This document shows, piece after piece, positions 22,323 to 34,839 of a DNA stretch of 64,000 nucleotides. Numbering within the stretch: the first letter of the stretch is position 1; each line of letters begins with the position of its first letter. The DNA is from Climacium dendroides (Eukaryota; Streptophyta; Bryopsida; Hypnales; Climaciaceae): NCBI GenBank assembly GCA_950106755.1, contig OX467082.1:3286001-3350000 (forward strand), read 5' to 3'. The position numbers and the translations under genes are program-made. The notes under the pieces are model-generated. The model searched no databases. It had not been told where the DNA came from and saw only the letters and a list, made by a program, of their open reading frames with translations.

Positions 22323-23075
22323 CATACCTTCCACTTGCAACATACTCGCCTTTGGCTTTTGCACAAGTTAGTTCCTTGTTTGGAGAGAGTTTGTTTTCCA
22401 CCTAGGGCTAATCTCTCCTTGTGAGTGGGAGCTCTATCTTCAAATAATATCCACACTATGGCACCCACTTGCCCCCTTTCAAGCAAGAGGTTCATTTGAC
22501 AAAGTACCCTAAGTGTAGGACAAGGTCAACACTTCTCTCCCAAATATTTATTTTTTTCCAAAAAAATAAGGTTCGACAAATGCTAAAAAAAATTACTTGT
22601 ATTCTTTTTTTTCCCATACAATTTAAAATAATAATAATAATAATAATTCCCCTAAAATTTTGACATTTATTTTTAGAATTATTTTCTGCACACCCTGCCC
22701 TACAACTACAATAGTCTATTCTCTGTAAACTTGTGCACTCTCAGAGGTTCAATAAAAAAAAAAGGTGGAGTAGAAAATTTGGCAAAGTGATAAGGTGGCT
22801 CATGTGTCCTTGACTTCAGCTGACATTGAAGAAGGCAAGGCTGCAGTTCAGGAATCATGACACAAAAAACTCCAAGCCACAATGTGCACGTGCGCCTTGA
22901 GTTCATGGGTGTGTTGTTCATGAGACGGCTTTCAATTATTTTGTAGACAAGAGCTTCAATCTGCCACAATTTCAAACCAACCCGATCTGCACGACACAAC
23001 TTTAATACGTAAAACTGTTGCACAATTTGGTCCCGTTGGAAAACAAAACAAACTTAGATACATATTAATTTAAGG
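22323..23075. other. Intergenic with AAT microsatellite
   Basis: Contains an (AAT)n run at about 22627-22646 and no supported gene. A 105-codon minus-strand frame (23023-22706) lacks recognisable motifs. Confidence 0.4.
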
Positions 23076-23182
23076 TATGTTCACATTTGGTGTTAAAGAG
23101 TGTTGTTACTGAGGGTCTTAAGAATGAATTCAGATTTGGATTCACATTACAAACATCACCTCTAACATCAAGTGCAAACATA
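23076..23182. mobile_element. Small TIR element (family H copy 2)
   Basis: A 107-bp unit with ends TATGTTCACATTTGGTGTTA and (right) AACATCAAGTGCAAACATA, the reverse complement with mismatches. It is homologous to 15490-15609 throughout. Confidence 0.65.
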
Positions 23183-23189
23183 TTTTTAG

Positions 23190-23341
23190 GTGACAAATTT
23201 TGGTTCAAAATGTTTTTCATTTTATACAACTTTAATATAATTTTAATATATAAAAGTGTTGCAACAAGATCAAAATTTGTCACCTACTTTGATCTTGTTG
23301 CAAAACCAAGTAGGTGACAAATTTTTGTTCAAAATGTTCTT
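23190..23341. repeat. Interlocked direct and inverted repeats
   Basis: AGGTGACAAATTTTGGTTCA at about 23189 recurs, nearly identical, at about 23308 as a direct repeat of some 33 bp. Between them lie GTTGCAACAAGATCAAA, then AATTTGTCACCTAC, then TTTGATCTTGTTGCAAA, then GTAGGTGACAAATT. These make two complementary pairs in the interleaved order A-B-A'-B'. Confidence 0.65.
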
Positions 23342-23455
23342 CATCTATACATGAAAGTCTAGGATTGATTTCAGGTAGGTATGTCAATATGTAATAAGTA
23401 CTTTAAAAATTCATAGTTTAATTATAAGGTCATTGAAGGATATATATACACACAC

Positions 23456-23687
23456 ACATCCACTAAAAACACTCTAAATTGGATATTGAAAGTGTCGTGT
23501 ACTACTAAACTAGTCCATTTGTTGATTTTGATCATTGAGTAAGTAATGTGGAATTCAAATCAATTCCTACTCAATCAATTACAAAAATCCCACATCACTT
23601 GCTCAATACTCAATGATCGAAATCAATGAGTGGAGTGGTTTTAGTGGTACGTGCACTATTTCAGATTTAGAGGTTTTAGGTGGGATG
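23456..23687. mobile_element. Foldback element
   Basis: Two arms of roughly 75-90 bp pair over most of their length. The left has CATCCACTAAAAACACTCTA and TTGATTTTGATCATTGAG; the right ends CTCAATGATCGAAATCAA and TAGAGGTTTTAGGTGGGATG. The unmatched centre is about 40 bp. It is non-coding and of unknown superfamily. Confidence 0.65.
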
Positions 23688-26600
23688 GAAGGAGTACATA
23701 TTTGATAGCTATTAATAGTGAGTCAAAGTCCCATCATTCTAATTGCAAGGGCATGTACTATTTTTGTCACCACCCATTGTTATAATAAGATGTAGATGCA
23801 TTGGTAACATCAAAACTCACGCATTGGTTCCAACATGGCTTGAACTCCATATGTGACTTCTTGCAACTCCCTTATAAAGCAAGAATATGAGACTGGAGAT
23901 GGGAATATGTGACTTTCTAAAGCTTGTCTATAGTAGGCCTTGTGATCAATCAATCACTATGAAATATTACATTCAAATAGTTTACAGATACACGAAAAAA
24001 ATTTAAGAATATTGTAAGTATGACAATAAATTTAGGTGATTTGCTATAAGGCATGAAGTGATAGAGAATCTATGTCAATGAGTTTAGAACCTGGATTTAA
24101 AATAAAAAAATAAAATATGCTCTACCTATGATATCCATGCTATTAGATCTACTAATTATACCAAGTAATATTTTCAATAAAGTTTGAAACCAAAAATTTG
24201 AAATCCCTTTTAAGATTGATTGTAAACTAAATGTTTATAATATTCAAAAGAATGATTGTTTTTAAAGTTTAAGATGACAAGTTTTAATCATAAAAAATTT
24301 ACAAAATCTGAAAATATTCAAAATCCAATAAATTTGTAGCCTATGAAATTGTAAAGTTTCAAAAACCAGTGAAATCTATCAAATATCAATATCTAAATTT
24401 TTGAAATCTAAAAATGAAGCTAGATCTACAAATTTGAAATCTACAAATCATTAAAATTAGAATTCAAAATCTACAAATCATAGACAAGTTGCAAATGAGT
24501 CACAAACAAGTCGCAATAACATCACAAATGAGTCGCCAACCAGTCATACAAATCATTGATTGAGTGACCAACCTCACGTGGCAATAAATATCATATAAGC
24601 AACCATGTCAAAAAAATTCATCGACAAAATTCCAAATAGTCTATTGTAACCTACAACTACAATTTGATTAGAAAATTTGTTCACAACAACTATGGATCTC
24701 TAAATTAGCACTAGTCACAAATGTTCAATGCAACCTAAAATACAATTATTCTTTGCAGTTGCAAAAAACCTCATTTTCTTCTAGTGATTCAAAGCCTTTC
24801 GGCTATAGAATATTTGAAATAAATTTTTTTGATATATTTATATCATACAAAAATTATCTATAAAAAATAAATGGATGAAAAAAACAATATTTTATATGTT
24901 TAGAATGAGTTTGCATCATTCTTTTTAAAAGTGGTTGATCTTTTAAGAGGTTTACTTCATATTCAATCTATCATCCAATTAAGGATTTTGATTATGATCA
25001 TCATGATTTTGTGCATCATGATCTTATTATTGATTTTTTTTTTTTCATAGTGAAATTTAAGAAAGGTATGGTTTAACCTCTAATTGCCTAAACCATCACA
25101 TATGGTTGATCTAAAATTTCAAGCTCATTTTGGTGTGGGCAATTAAATTCCTGTGACCATTTTTAAAAAATTGGGCAGTTTTTAAAGTTAATTATTGGAA
25201 TCTTTCATTTTTCACAGAAAAAGGTGAATATTTGATTTTTTGGGAGGTCTCCAAACATATATTTTTCCCATTTGTGAAGAATAAAGCTCACCAATTTTAC
25301 TTCTCTCAAGGACCACGACAACACAATGCGTCTTCTTCAAATTTTCAATGGAAAATTCTCAATAGGGTGAAATAAGTCTCAATATTTTGTAAACTAGGAT
25401 CTTATAAAGTAATTAGTTACATACTTATTGTGTATTTTTTATTTTCAAATTTTGAATATGAGAAATATTTAAAAATTTATTTAGGAAATATACTCTAATG
25501 GAAGAGGGAGCAAACATAATATTCTTCTAATAAAAAGAATAGTAGGGATGGAAAAAAATTGCACATTTCTAGTCTTTACCATGAACAAACAAACTAGGTC
25601 TGGATAATTTTTTCAAATTTTTATTTTTAACAATTTTAACAATTAAAAGGTTCAATTTGATGTGATCAAAAACACAAAATAATTAGAATGATTCAAACTT
25701 TTATGAAGATGTTCCAAACAATATACTAATGATATCATAATAGATTATATTTGGATGTTTAGGGTTTAAATTGTAATGAAATATTCAATTTTAGGACTTT
25801 AAAAAAAAATTAATATTAGATTCAAATCTAGAATTGATGAACTTCAAATCATTACTTGAGCTCCAATTCATGAGAGATCATATTTATGACTAAAATTTAG
25901 ATCAAGATCAAGAAACTAGAGTTGTCATATTAGCGTAAAAAGTCATTTGTGATAGAAACATTGATTATATAGAAAAATTAATGAGAAAATTTCCAATATC
26001 ATCCATTGCAAGCAACTTCAAACATCCTTTGAAAAAAAATGTAGAATACAATTCTTCATCCAATATTATTCATTTGAAATCATCCAAATGCCATTTTGTG
26101 GCATCATGGCATTTATTTGTAAAGACCAAGCATTTAAATTTCAAACAACAAGTGGATGCAAAAGATGTTTCAAGTACACAAATTGGTTTTTTCATCCATT
26201 TAAATATTTGTGCATTCTTGTGTTAGTTCTCGTACATTTGTATGGTAAAGGTTTATAGAACTTATGGCTTTTCACATATTCTATAATTTAAGGGATTTTG
26301 GACTATTCGACCTCAAAAAAAACTTTTTCAATTCAAAAAATGATTTGTATAAATTATATGAATAGACAAATAAATAAAAACCTTAAAAAATCACCATTAA
26401 ATTCTTCTTTTGGATTGCATTTTATTATACATCTTCACAATCATATATATATGAACTACTTTTGCCCGGCAACCAAAAGTAGCCACTAGATGACTTTTCA
26501 TATCAATGTACAAATGGAGAATGCACCTATTAGTTAAAAATCAAATCATTTTTGAATGATTGCATCAATTGTAGACCATCATTCTTCTAAAGCCAAGGAC

Positions 26601-27399
26601 TAAACCTTGAAAAGACAGGCCTATGACCACGGGGTCAAGGTAAAATATAATAGTGGTATAATATATAGAAAACTAAGTGGCTATTGCCAAGCTTCCAATC
26701 CTTGCATAACATGAGAAACTTCCACCAATGACAACTACGATGGTAAACATCTATAATGACTATGTCTCAAGTGGAAGATTTTAATACGATGATGCTCATA
26801 AGTGAGTGAATTTGGGACAATATCAACATACCTTAGTATTCTAGTTTTGTAGCTACCATGCAAGGGAGGTCAATTTGAAAGTTACAAATTTGGGCAAGCC
26901 ATTAGTAACCCGAACTTAGCAAGCCTACTAAAGTGCCTATTAGGAGTCCAAAAAAAATGCCTTGTCAAAGATTATTTTCTTGCATGGGAGATTATTATGC
27001 CACATGGCTAACTACAAGAGCTTGCTAGACAAAATGGAGTCTCAAAATACTTCCATAGGATAGCCATTGACTAACAAATATGTGTAAATGAAAAAGAAGG
27101 TAATCTTGCCTTTAAAGCAACCTTTAAAAAATTGATTGCATTTTGGGAGAAGTTGAACTCCTTGAAACAATTTTCAATAAATTTTCATAGGAAGACAAAT
27201 GGAATTCGCATCTAACCCAAGTTGTTATATACTTTTTTGACCATCATGGAATTATTTACGAGTTTTAGAAGTTTGAAATGCCGTAGTTACAAAAAACGCC
27301 CCCCTCCCTAAAATGCACACCAATATAGGCACATTGAAGAAAGTAAAATGTACCTCTGTGTTAGAGGGTCGCTTTTAGAGCACCCTACCTCAGTGAAAC
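23688..27399. other. AT-rich intergenic DNA, no gene seen
   Basis: Long AT-rich stretch. A CACTA-type right end (TTTTCTTCTAGTG, ending 24786) is present without a visible left partner. Near 24485-24550 ACAAATGAGTCGC-like phrases repeat. The open frames (for example 25981-26226) are short and low-complexity. A dispersed repeat fragment (CTTGAAAAGACAGGCCTATG) lies near 26607. Confidence 0.45.
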
Positions 27400-27675
27400 T
27401 AAGGTAGGTACACCCAAATGTACCACTGACCTTAAACCGCCATCTATACCATATGTACATCTCCAAAACCAGTTCTGTACCTATGTGGAAGAAACGCTTT
27501 CAGAGCCAAACTTTGTTCCTTAATAACTTTTGCATATAGTATCCAAATGCCACGTTCTCTGGTGCGTTGGAACCTCCTTTTTCTTGCCAACAAGAACATA
27601 TGAAATTTTTACCAATACAATATTAGGAAATAGGCTCAGTAGCAATTAGTGGCGGTTTTAGGTGTACCCACCTTA
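27400..27675. mobile_element. TIR element (family A copy 2)
   Basis: Starts TAAGGTAGGTACACCCAAAT and ends GGTTTTAGGTGTACCCACCTTA (last 22 bases, TIR core GTGTACCCACCTTA). The interior, including TATCCAAATGCCACG and CCAACAAGAACATATGAAA, is the reverse complement of 40972-41217. About 276 bp, non-coding. Confidence 0.75.
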
Positions 27676-27724
27676 TTTGTTGGCCAAATCACTTAACGGA
27701 CTCAATCACTTGTGAGTGTGTGGC

Positions 27725-27965
27725 CTGGCCCATCGAATTGGTCAAGGTGAATTGACCCCAAGTCATTCCAAGGGTGCTTGTAATAAAAAAAAATTGACCC
27801 CCTATTTTGTGCATGATTACTTTTCCTTCTCCACCACTCCTCTTTACTTTGGGGCCTTTGATTTCAAATACGAATTCAAGATTTTTCAAATTTCACCATG
27901 TGTGGCAAATAAACAAAATTCAGCTTTTTCCCCTGGGGGGTCAGTCAGTTCACCCTGGCCCATCA
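27725..27965. mobile_element. TIR element (family E copy 2)
   Basis: The left end CTGGCCCATCGAATTGG with AAGGTGAATTGACCCC pairs imperfectly with the right GGGGTCAGTCAGTTCACC plus CTGGCCCATC. The interior is the reverse complement of 17466-17718 (ACCCCCTATTTTGTG and TTTGATTTCAAATACGAATT). It abuts, or nearly abuts, the family A element ending at 27675. Confidence 0.6.
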
Positions 27966-30900
27966 GATCCCAGTCAGTGCAGTGCAGCGCAGTAACTGCA
28001 GTTCCGTTCCGCTTCCTCTCATGAGTGAGCCACTGACCGTGGTTAAGTTACTCTGCCAGAACTACAGTTAAGTTCCCACCTGACTTGGCTAATCATTGGT
28101 AAATGATATGGGCGGGGCTGGCCACACTCAGATCACACAACTGAAGCCAAGCAAGCAAGCAAGCATTCGATAATCATCAGTTGAGTCTTCCACTGGAGAC
28201 ACAACTGCAGGCACGCAGGCAGGCAAGTGTCTCATGCGGCATGGAAGGCCACTGGAAGCTTGGCAATAAGGAAATTACACCTAAAATCGCACAAATAAGC
28301 AATTCAGTGGGGTTCCCATTTTCATATTAGGGGTAGTCAGTCACACCTCCTCTGCTCTGATGTTTTGAATTTTTTTTATTAAAGATTTATGGCTGCGGCC
28401 CTCACCTAAATTCATAGACATCTTTGGAATGAACGACAAGCCTGCAATAATTGCAAAACTTGATGAGCTTTTATACACGCATACTATGTAATTCCATGCT
28501 TCGCCTTTCACCGCTTTGTTCAATGCTCTAGGGTTTGAAAAATCTATAGAAACGTGGATAGTAAGCTTGCAAAACGGCCGAACTCACGCTTGATATCAAT
28601 TACGAACACGGGACTTGAGTTCCAAGAGGCAAAATTCTATGAAGTCGGAGAAATTGGTGAGAGAAAAGAGGAGCCAATGGCGAGTCATTCTGCATGAAGA
28701 AGGTGTGACACCCCTTTTTGTTGTTTGGAGCAATTCTCGGAGAAGTAATGTGTTACCTTCAAAGTTGGTGGATGGAAGCTTTGCAAGCCACACACAAACC
28801 AATGAAACTGAAAAATTCCTCGAGGATTTTTTTTCTTACTCCGAGAATGTTTCTTTGCCTTTAGAAGAGAAGAAATAGCGCTTTGAATTCTCGAAGAATC
28901 GAAGCTCCGCTTGCCACGAATTGCCAATGAGAAAATGTCACTTGCGCATTCTCTAATAATTGTAGTTGTGTGACTACCTTGATTGAAAATCTTTTTTGTG
29001 GGGTCTTGTTGGTAGTCAAAAGGGGATTCTAGATTCTCTTAGAAGGCATTTTTTGGACATTGTGCGAATATTCAAAGTACTAAAAATAGGTATTTCAGAA
29101 TCGTCTGTAAACTCTCATGGATAGTTGGAGTACATTTTAGGCAAGAATCTACATTGATCAGTTTTAGAAAGCAATCAAAATCAGGTGAGGTTACCTTACA
29201 CTTAGCCACCTACTCAATTTTTTGAACAAATTTTTTTGAACAAGTGAAATAATTTGGCTTGCTAGTTGCCATATAAAACCCCACCAAGAAATGTCCCGTT
29301 CATTTTGTGGGAGGATTATTTTTCATAATCCCCTATTGGTGCGTAAAATACTTTATGAAATCCAAATAATCGATGATAATGGATTTTTCATTCACTAGCC
29401 ACATATTTCATCCACTTCTAGATGGGTGTTTGTGTCGAGCAATCTCCTCATTGGAGGAAATTCCAAACAAAAACAAGCATTTCTCGTCGGGTGAGGAATG
29501 CCACTTTATTTTCATAATTCCCTCCATTTTGGTGACTACCCTATCCTTTTGTTTACACATCCTTTGATAAAGTAGATGACACCAATTAGATGGTTGAAAA
29601 TTAGTTAATTAATTAATTAATTAGAAGAAAAATATATAAAATGGCAATAGCATTTGAAATTTGAAATAACCAATAAAATATGAATTTTTGATGGAATTTT
29701 TGAATTTTTTTGAAGTGTGTTGTACAAATAGCCTAAAGGAGACATTAGACTCCCCCAAGCCAACACATAGTGCATCCATAGTGGTCATGTTACTTACCTA
29801 ACTATTGGTAGTAGAATAGTTCTAAAATGAAAATGAGCACTATTTATTGCATTATAATTGTTGCTTTTTGTAATGGTTTTATATCCAAATGATAGCATTT
29901 CCTATTATGGTCTCAACTCTTTCCATTATGAAAAAATACTTTTATTTTATTTTTTGAAACAAATGAAACGGATTTTTTTTTTAAATGGGATCATTTCATA
30001 GGTGCAAGTGCAAGAAAATGTATTTAGAATGGGCTCGTTGAGCTCAAATGGTTGTGTTGAGACTTCCACAAAAATTCTTGTAAAGGTGTTGGATTAGGTT
30101 GTTTCCTAGGAGTGATTTCCTATAGACTCTTGAACTAGATGGATATGGAAAAGAAACCACTTTTTACATATTTTTGGTCGTTTGTACCAAAAAAAATGCA
30201 TTCAAATGGAATAAATCTACCACATGATATATGAGGTAGTAGCTAAGATTTTTTTTTAACTATCTAAGATATCCTTTAGTAAATTATTACTGACCAAAGA
30301 AAGGTGTTAAGTTTCTTACATTTTTTATGAAAAAAGAAAGTTTTTGTTGATAAAAGTTGTATTTTATAGTATTAGAACTAAGCTCTCAGAGCATCTATAA
30401 CAATGCAAGAAAAAACAAGCATATATCATTGTTGAATGAAAAAATGCACAACTAATTCTTAGACTCACTTTCAAATTTTTTCAAATGAACAATCCTTGAT
30501 GAGGTTGTTAGCTCCCTCCAAACAAATTTCTTTAATAATTTATATAATTACCAAATAAATTAATGATGGTTTGCCTTTTGCTTTTGCCCATTAGGATGCT
30601 TGTTAGTAAAATGAATTATACAAGAATGGTTCACAAGTTGTTTCCCCTCTACATCCAAAACCTAAAATTTGTTATTGATGAAGTTTTAGTGCATTATTGG
30701 GTTAAGTTTCAATAAGGGTATTCAAAAAATTTGTCCTCACTACAATTTCAATCCATGTTGGTGTGTCAATCAAGTTAATCTTTTAATCATAATAAAGTAT
30801 GACTTCACCAAATGTGGTTTTAATTGTCTACACTTATAACATATCAAGAATAAAAAATTCATTATAATAAAAGAATTAATTTTTTAGTCAAAAAAAAATC

Positions 30901-31762
30901 GCATCTTACTTACCTAAAATTCTCAAAATCAAACATTTGGAATATAAAAAAAATTAATATCATTTTTGGATATGACTTATATTTAGTTGTGCATTGTATA
31001 AGAAGATTCATTTTATTGATAAATAATAATATATTGTGCACTATGATGCCTATAAATGTCAAAATTAAACAGTTTATACCAATAGGTTCAATAGATCCAA
31101 AAAAAATCATTGAGAATATACATCTTTATCACATTTATATGCAAATTTTTTTTCATTTTATAGTCTTCTTAATTGATCAAAATGAACAAAATAGACAAAC
31201 TTTGGAGATTTTAAGTAAAAATCACCTAGTTAGTATGTCCAAAAAGTGATACTCTTATCAAAACTTAATCCTATTAGAAATGCCCTAGGTGCATTTGCAC
31301 CTAATACTAAGAAGATCTAATACACATTCAAAGTGGATGAAAAGTGCTCAAATCCCGCTCCAAATATTCTCCAAACTTTTATCATACTTATAAAATATAA
31401 ATTAGTCTAATCTAAGTTTATCAAGTTCCTATCCTACATTAAGATTCTAATTAATTAATTTACTTCCAATCAAACACATTTCATGTGTGAAGGTGGATGA
31501 TGAAAAGTCAAAGGGCCCTTCAAAACTAAATGTGAAATTTGAAGTTATCAATTTTAGGATGCAAGGGCGGGGATGCAATTAGGTAGGGACACCCTAAAGT
31601 GCCAAATGCATAAATGCACCACAATCAAATGATCTCATTATGTACATCTTTTGACTTAGCAAGTACCTACTATTGAAGAAATGATTCTTAATCCCTAAAG
31701 GACCACTTGTCTCATAATAGATTTTTAATATAATTTTAGGTAGGTCCCTTTGATGTCAATTT
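27966..31762. other. Intergenic DNA, no gene seen
   Basis: 28,000-28,300 is GC-balanced with short AAGC and CAGG runs. The rest is AT-rich. A frame at 28615-28878 (87 codons) has no motif and lacks an ATG at its 5' end. A TTAATTAA run occurs near 29604-29625. At about 31687 a solo family-D end (TTAATCCCTAAAGGACCA) appears just before the element at 31763. Confidence 0.4.
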
Positions 31763-32620
31763 TTAACCCCTAAAGGACCATTGTTCTTTTGAGGGACAAA
31801 TGAAATTTTGGGCAGGTATTTGTAGTCTCAATTTTGTTGTGATTTTTTTGATTTTTTTTTAAAATAGAAAAATTGATTATTTTTGTACCAATATGATTTT
31901 TTTTCAATTGGTGCCTAAGAACAAAAGTTATGCCTGAATAAGCTCAAAACAATGGAGCCCAAGTAGTAAAAAGAATTTCAAAAATTTGTAGATTATATTT
32001 TTGTCTATATGGAATAACAATGTGAAAGTTATGGACAATCTTGTTTTTCGGACAATCTAAGCATCTTTTTGAAAAAATAATATAAGATTTGTTCCCAAGT
32101 TCAATTTTCACAAAAGAAAAGTTATGTTGGGTTTATATTGCTTATTTCAACAATATCACTACTATGACTGACTTGTTTCAACACCATTTAAAAACTATTA
32201 ACGATTTCATTTATCCTACCATCTTGTAATGATTTTTATTTAATTATTTCTCAAAGATTAAACTTACCTTTTCTTTTACGATTTTTTCCCCCTAGATTTT
32301 CAACTCAATTATGTACTATAAAAATTTTAATACAAAATTTTGTGGTTAAATTTTTTAAAGTAAAAATGATATAAAGTCTAAAATCTAATATAAGATTGTC
32401 CCCCCTCTAAAAGTATTTTTTTCACTTTGAAATTCAATATCTTAGAATCTACTTGATCAAAGTTTTTGAATTTTTTTTTGCACACTCTCATACAAGTTTA
32501 ATGCAAGATCCTACAATTAGACTTATAGAAGAAAAATAATTGTTTTTTGTCCAATCAGTTTGCATGAGGAATCGCAATTTCGGAGTGGTTTTGGTGAAAC
32601 ATAATCATGGAACTCCATGA
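31763..32620. mobile_element. Family D element lacking its right end
   Basis: Begins TTAACCCCTAAAGGACCATT and runs parallel to 32941-33845 for roughly 800 bp. Shared blocks include ATAAGCTCAAAACA, TTTCAAAAATTTG and AGATTATATTTTTGTCTA. The matching right terminus is absent; family A sequence follows from about 32641. Non-coding. Confidence 0.6.
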
Positions 32621-32640
32621 GCATCTACCCAAAAAACTTT

Positions 32641-32940
32641 GACCCTTCATAATTTTTGCATCTGGTATCCAAATATCACGTTGTCGTTGTTGTTGTCATT
32701 GTTGTCGTTGTTAGACTAGTCCAGTTTCCATTGATTTCTTGTTAGCAAGTGAAAGGAGGTTTCCACATACCAAGGAATGCAATCAATTTGGATATGATAT
32801 ACAAAAGATATGAAGTGTCAAAAAAAATTTGATAGATGTTCAAAAAATTGTTTCTTCCACATATGTACATATTGACTTTGGAGATATATCAAGAGTGACA
32901 ATGATAGTTTTCAGTCAGTGGTGCATTTGAGGTGCCTTCC
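32641..32940. mobile_element. Degenerate family A fragment (copy 3)
   Basis: Contains CTTGTTAGCAAGTGAAAGGA, TCTTCCACATATGTACATAT and CAGTCAGTGGTGCATTTGAG, all shared with family A copies at 21736, 40972 and 50878. Near 32686-32715 it carries a GTTGTC/GTTGTT microsatellite expansion. The left terminus is not visible; the right ends against the TTAA of the next element. Confidence 0.55.
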
Positions 32941-33845
32941 TTAATCCCTAAAGGACCATTGTCCCTTTGGGGGACAAATTGTATTTCGGGCAGGTACCTA
33001 TGGGCTGAAATTTTGTCATGTTTTTTTGAAACTTTTTTTAAAGATAGAAAAATTAATGAGCTTCATGGGAATTTAATTTTTTTTTTCAATTGATGTTTGG
33101 GAACAAAATTTATGCCCAAATAAGCTCAAAACAGGGGAGAGGGGGCAACAACAAAAATTTCAAAAATTTGATTTTTTTTTAGATTATATTTTTGTCTACA
33201 TGGGAAGAGCTTTGATTCATTCGATTTGGACTTTTATGAGAAAGTTATGGACAATCTTGTTTTTTGGGCAGTTAGAGCATCTTCCTAAAAAAATAATGTA
33301 TAGAATTCATTTTTGAATGCAATTTTTACAATTTTCCTGGAAAAAAAATTACATGATTTTGTTTACTTGCTAGAACAATCTCACCATTGGGATTAGTGCA
33401 TTTTAATTCCATTTTAAAGATATTAATAATTTAGATTTTCCTTCTTTTTCATACCTACTTCTACTTATCAATTTTTTTAAGCATGAAAATTAAGGGTTTT
33501 TTTTGAATTTTTTTTCCTAGACTCTCAACTCAATTTCCCACAATAAGGATTTAAAGCCCAAAACTCTGTAGTGTAGAAAAATTAAGTTAAAAAAGTTCAA
33601 AGTCAAACAATCCAGTCCCGCAAGGTGCTGAAAAAATTATTTTTTTACTTTAAACGCAAATATCTTTTAATTTATGCAATCAAAATTTTTGAAATTTTTT
33701 CCACACATTCTTATACTAGTAAGGTATAAGATCCTATGGTTGGGTGTGAAAAATAAAAAATTCAAATTTTTTTACTCTTTGCTACAGAAATGGCAGTTTT
33801 AAGTGTTTTGGGATAGAAATAAGGCCTTGGTCCTTTAGGGGTTAA
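32941..33845. mobile_element. TTAA-flanked element (family D, 897 bp)
   Basis: TTAA at 32941-32944 and 33842-33845. The left end is TCCCTAAAGGACCATTG; the right, TTGGTCCTTTAGGGG, is its complement with few changes. It is the longest complete member here, and no open frame resembles a transposase, so it would need an enzyme encoded elsewhere. Confidence 0.7.
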
Positions 33846-34288
33846 ATAAACAACACAAAATTAATGCCCTGTGGCATTGTGGTTCCCGCACACCACATTG
33901 CCTCTTTCTTGTTTTTTTTATCTATTGGTTGTCCCTACCCAAGCTACTTGCAACTATGACCTTGACTTTTTTGGCTTTTTAGTGCCAAATTGCACCCCCA
34001 AAAATGAATTTGGCTAAAAAATGGTAACAATCTATGAAAGTTTTCGCCAAAAAAAATTCAAATTAAAAAAAAATCTTGGATGAGATCACCAAAACAGATT
34101 GTAGATGGAAACAGAATTATGGATATTTGATATGTGCTAATGTGATATTTTCTATCCAACATGTGGATGAATGTTGAAATTTGGAGCACTACTATAACAT
34201 TTTGTATCGCCACTGTAATACTTCATAATGAAAAATAAATAAAAAAGCCCTAGCTACAATACTATATTTTTTCTCGTTGCAACAAAGA
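33846..34288. other. Intergenic, nothing recognised
   Basis: AT-rich DNA with A-runs near 34060; no frame or repeat terminus seen. Confidence 0.4.
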
Positions 34289-34793
34289 TAAGGTAGTAGG
34301 TTCTAAAAGTGCATACATGGGGAATTTCATTAAAATGACGATATTCCATGTGCCATTTTCACAGTGTGCCATTCCCACAGTTTAGATCGGGTGGTTTGAA
34401 ATTCAGACTACGTGGTCTGAGCTGTGGGATGTCAAAGTTACATAATATTCGCCATTTTAATGAAATTCCCCATATGGGTTCTAAAATCACCCACGTCGTC
34501 CTCAAATGTACACTATCTATACATGGGGCTTTTTTTCAGCCTGCAGCGCTGTACAAACAATGACCATTTTAGTAGGCATGTAGTTTTAGAGCCTTATGTG
34601 CCATTTCAACTTCAAAATTTCACAACCAATTCCGCAAAGCTCCAAGAAATATGAAATGACTTTGGGTTAAAAATGCCAATTGCACTTATCTTTTTCAGGA
34701 ATTTTTTACTGAGAATTACATATTTGAAGACCCTTTGCCTCCCCAAAATTCAGTTTCAGCTCTTAAATGGTCGATTTATGGACCTCCTACCTT
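34289..34793. mobile_element. TIR element (family B copy 2) with nested insert
   Basis: Starts TAAGGTAGTAGGTTCTAAAA and ends TTTATGGACCTCCTACCTT. It matches 20618-20953 except for a nested palindromic element at about 34319-34471. Insert removal restores the alignment to copy 1, so the insert is younger. Confidence 0.7.
34319..34471. mobile_element. Nested MITE in family B copy 2
   Basis: GGGGAATTTCATTAAAATG on the left and CATTTTAATGAAATTCCCC on the right are a perfect 19-bp inverted repeat, with a few more paired bases inside (ACGATATT and AATATTCGC). About 153 bp, non-coding. The target duplication is short or unclear (AT at both sides). Confidence 0.75.
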
Positions 34794-34837
34794 CCCCCTT
34801 TATTTGTGTCCCACCTTCCCCCTTTATTTGTGTCCCC
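34790..34837. repeat. 24-bp tandem duplication
   Basis: CCTTCCCCCTTTATTTGTGT plus CCCA or CCCC occurs twice in a row (34790-34813 and 34814-34837). Confidence 0.75.
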
Positions 34838-34839
34838 CC

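Noticed and set aside
24774..24786. CACTA-type right end TTTTCTTCTAGTG
   Set aside because: No left end with matching sequence and ATT duplication could be found, so no element is called.
28615..28878. 87-codon plus-strand frame with acidic C-terminus
   Set aside because: Starts at a non-ATG codon, no motif, overlapped by equally long frames on the other strand.
31763..33845. Two parallel copies considered as an LTR pair
   Set aside because: They start with TTAA and CCC ends rather than TG...CA, have inverted termini, and hold no retroelement coding sequence between them.
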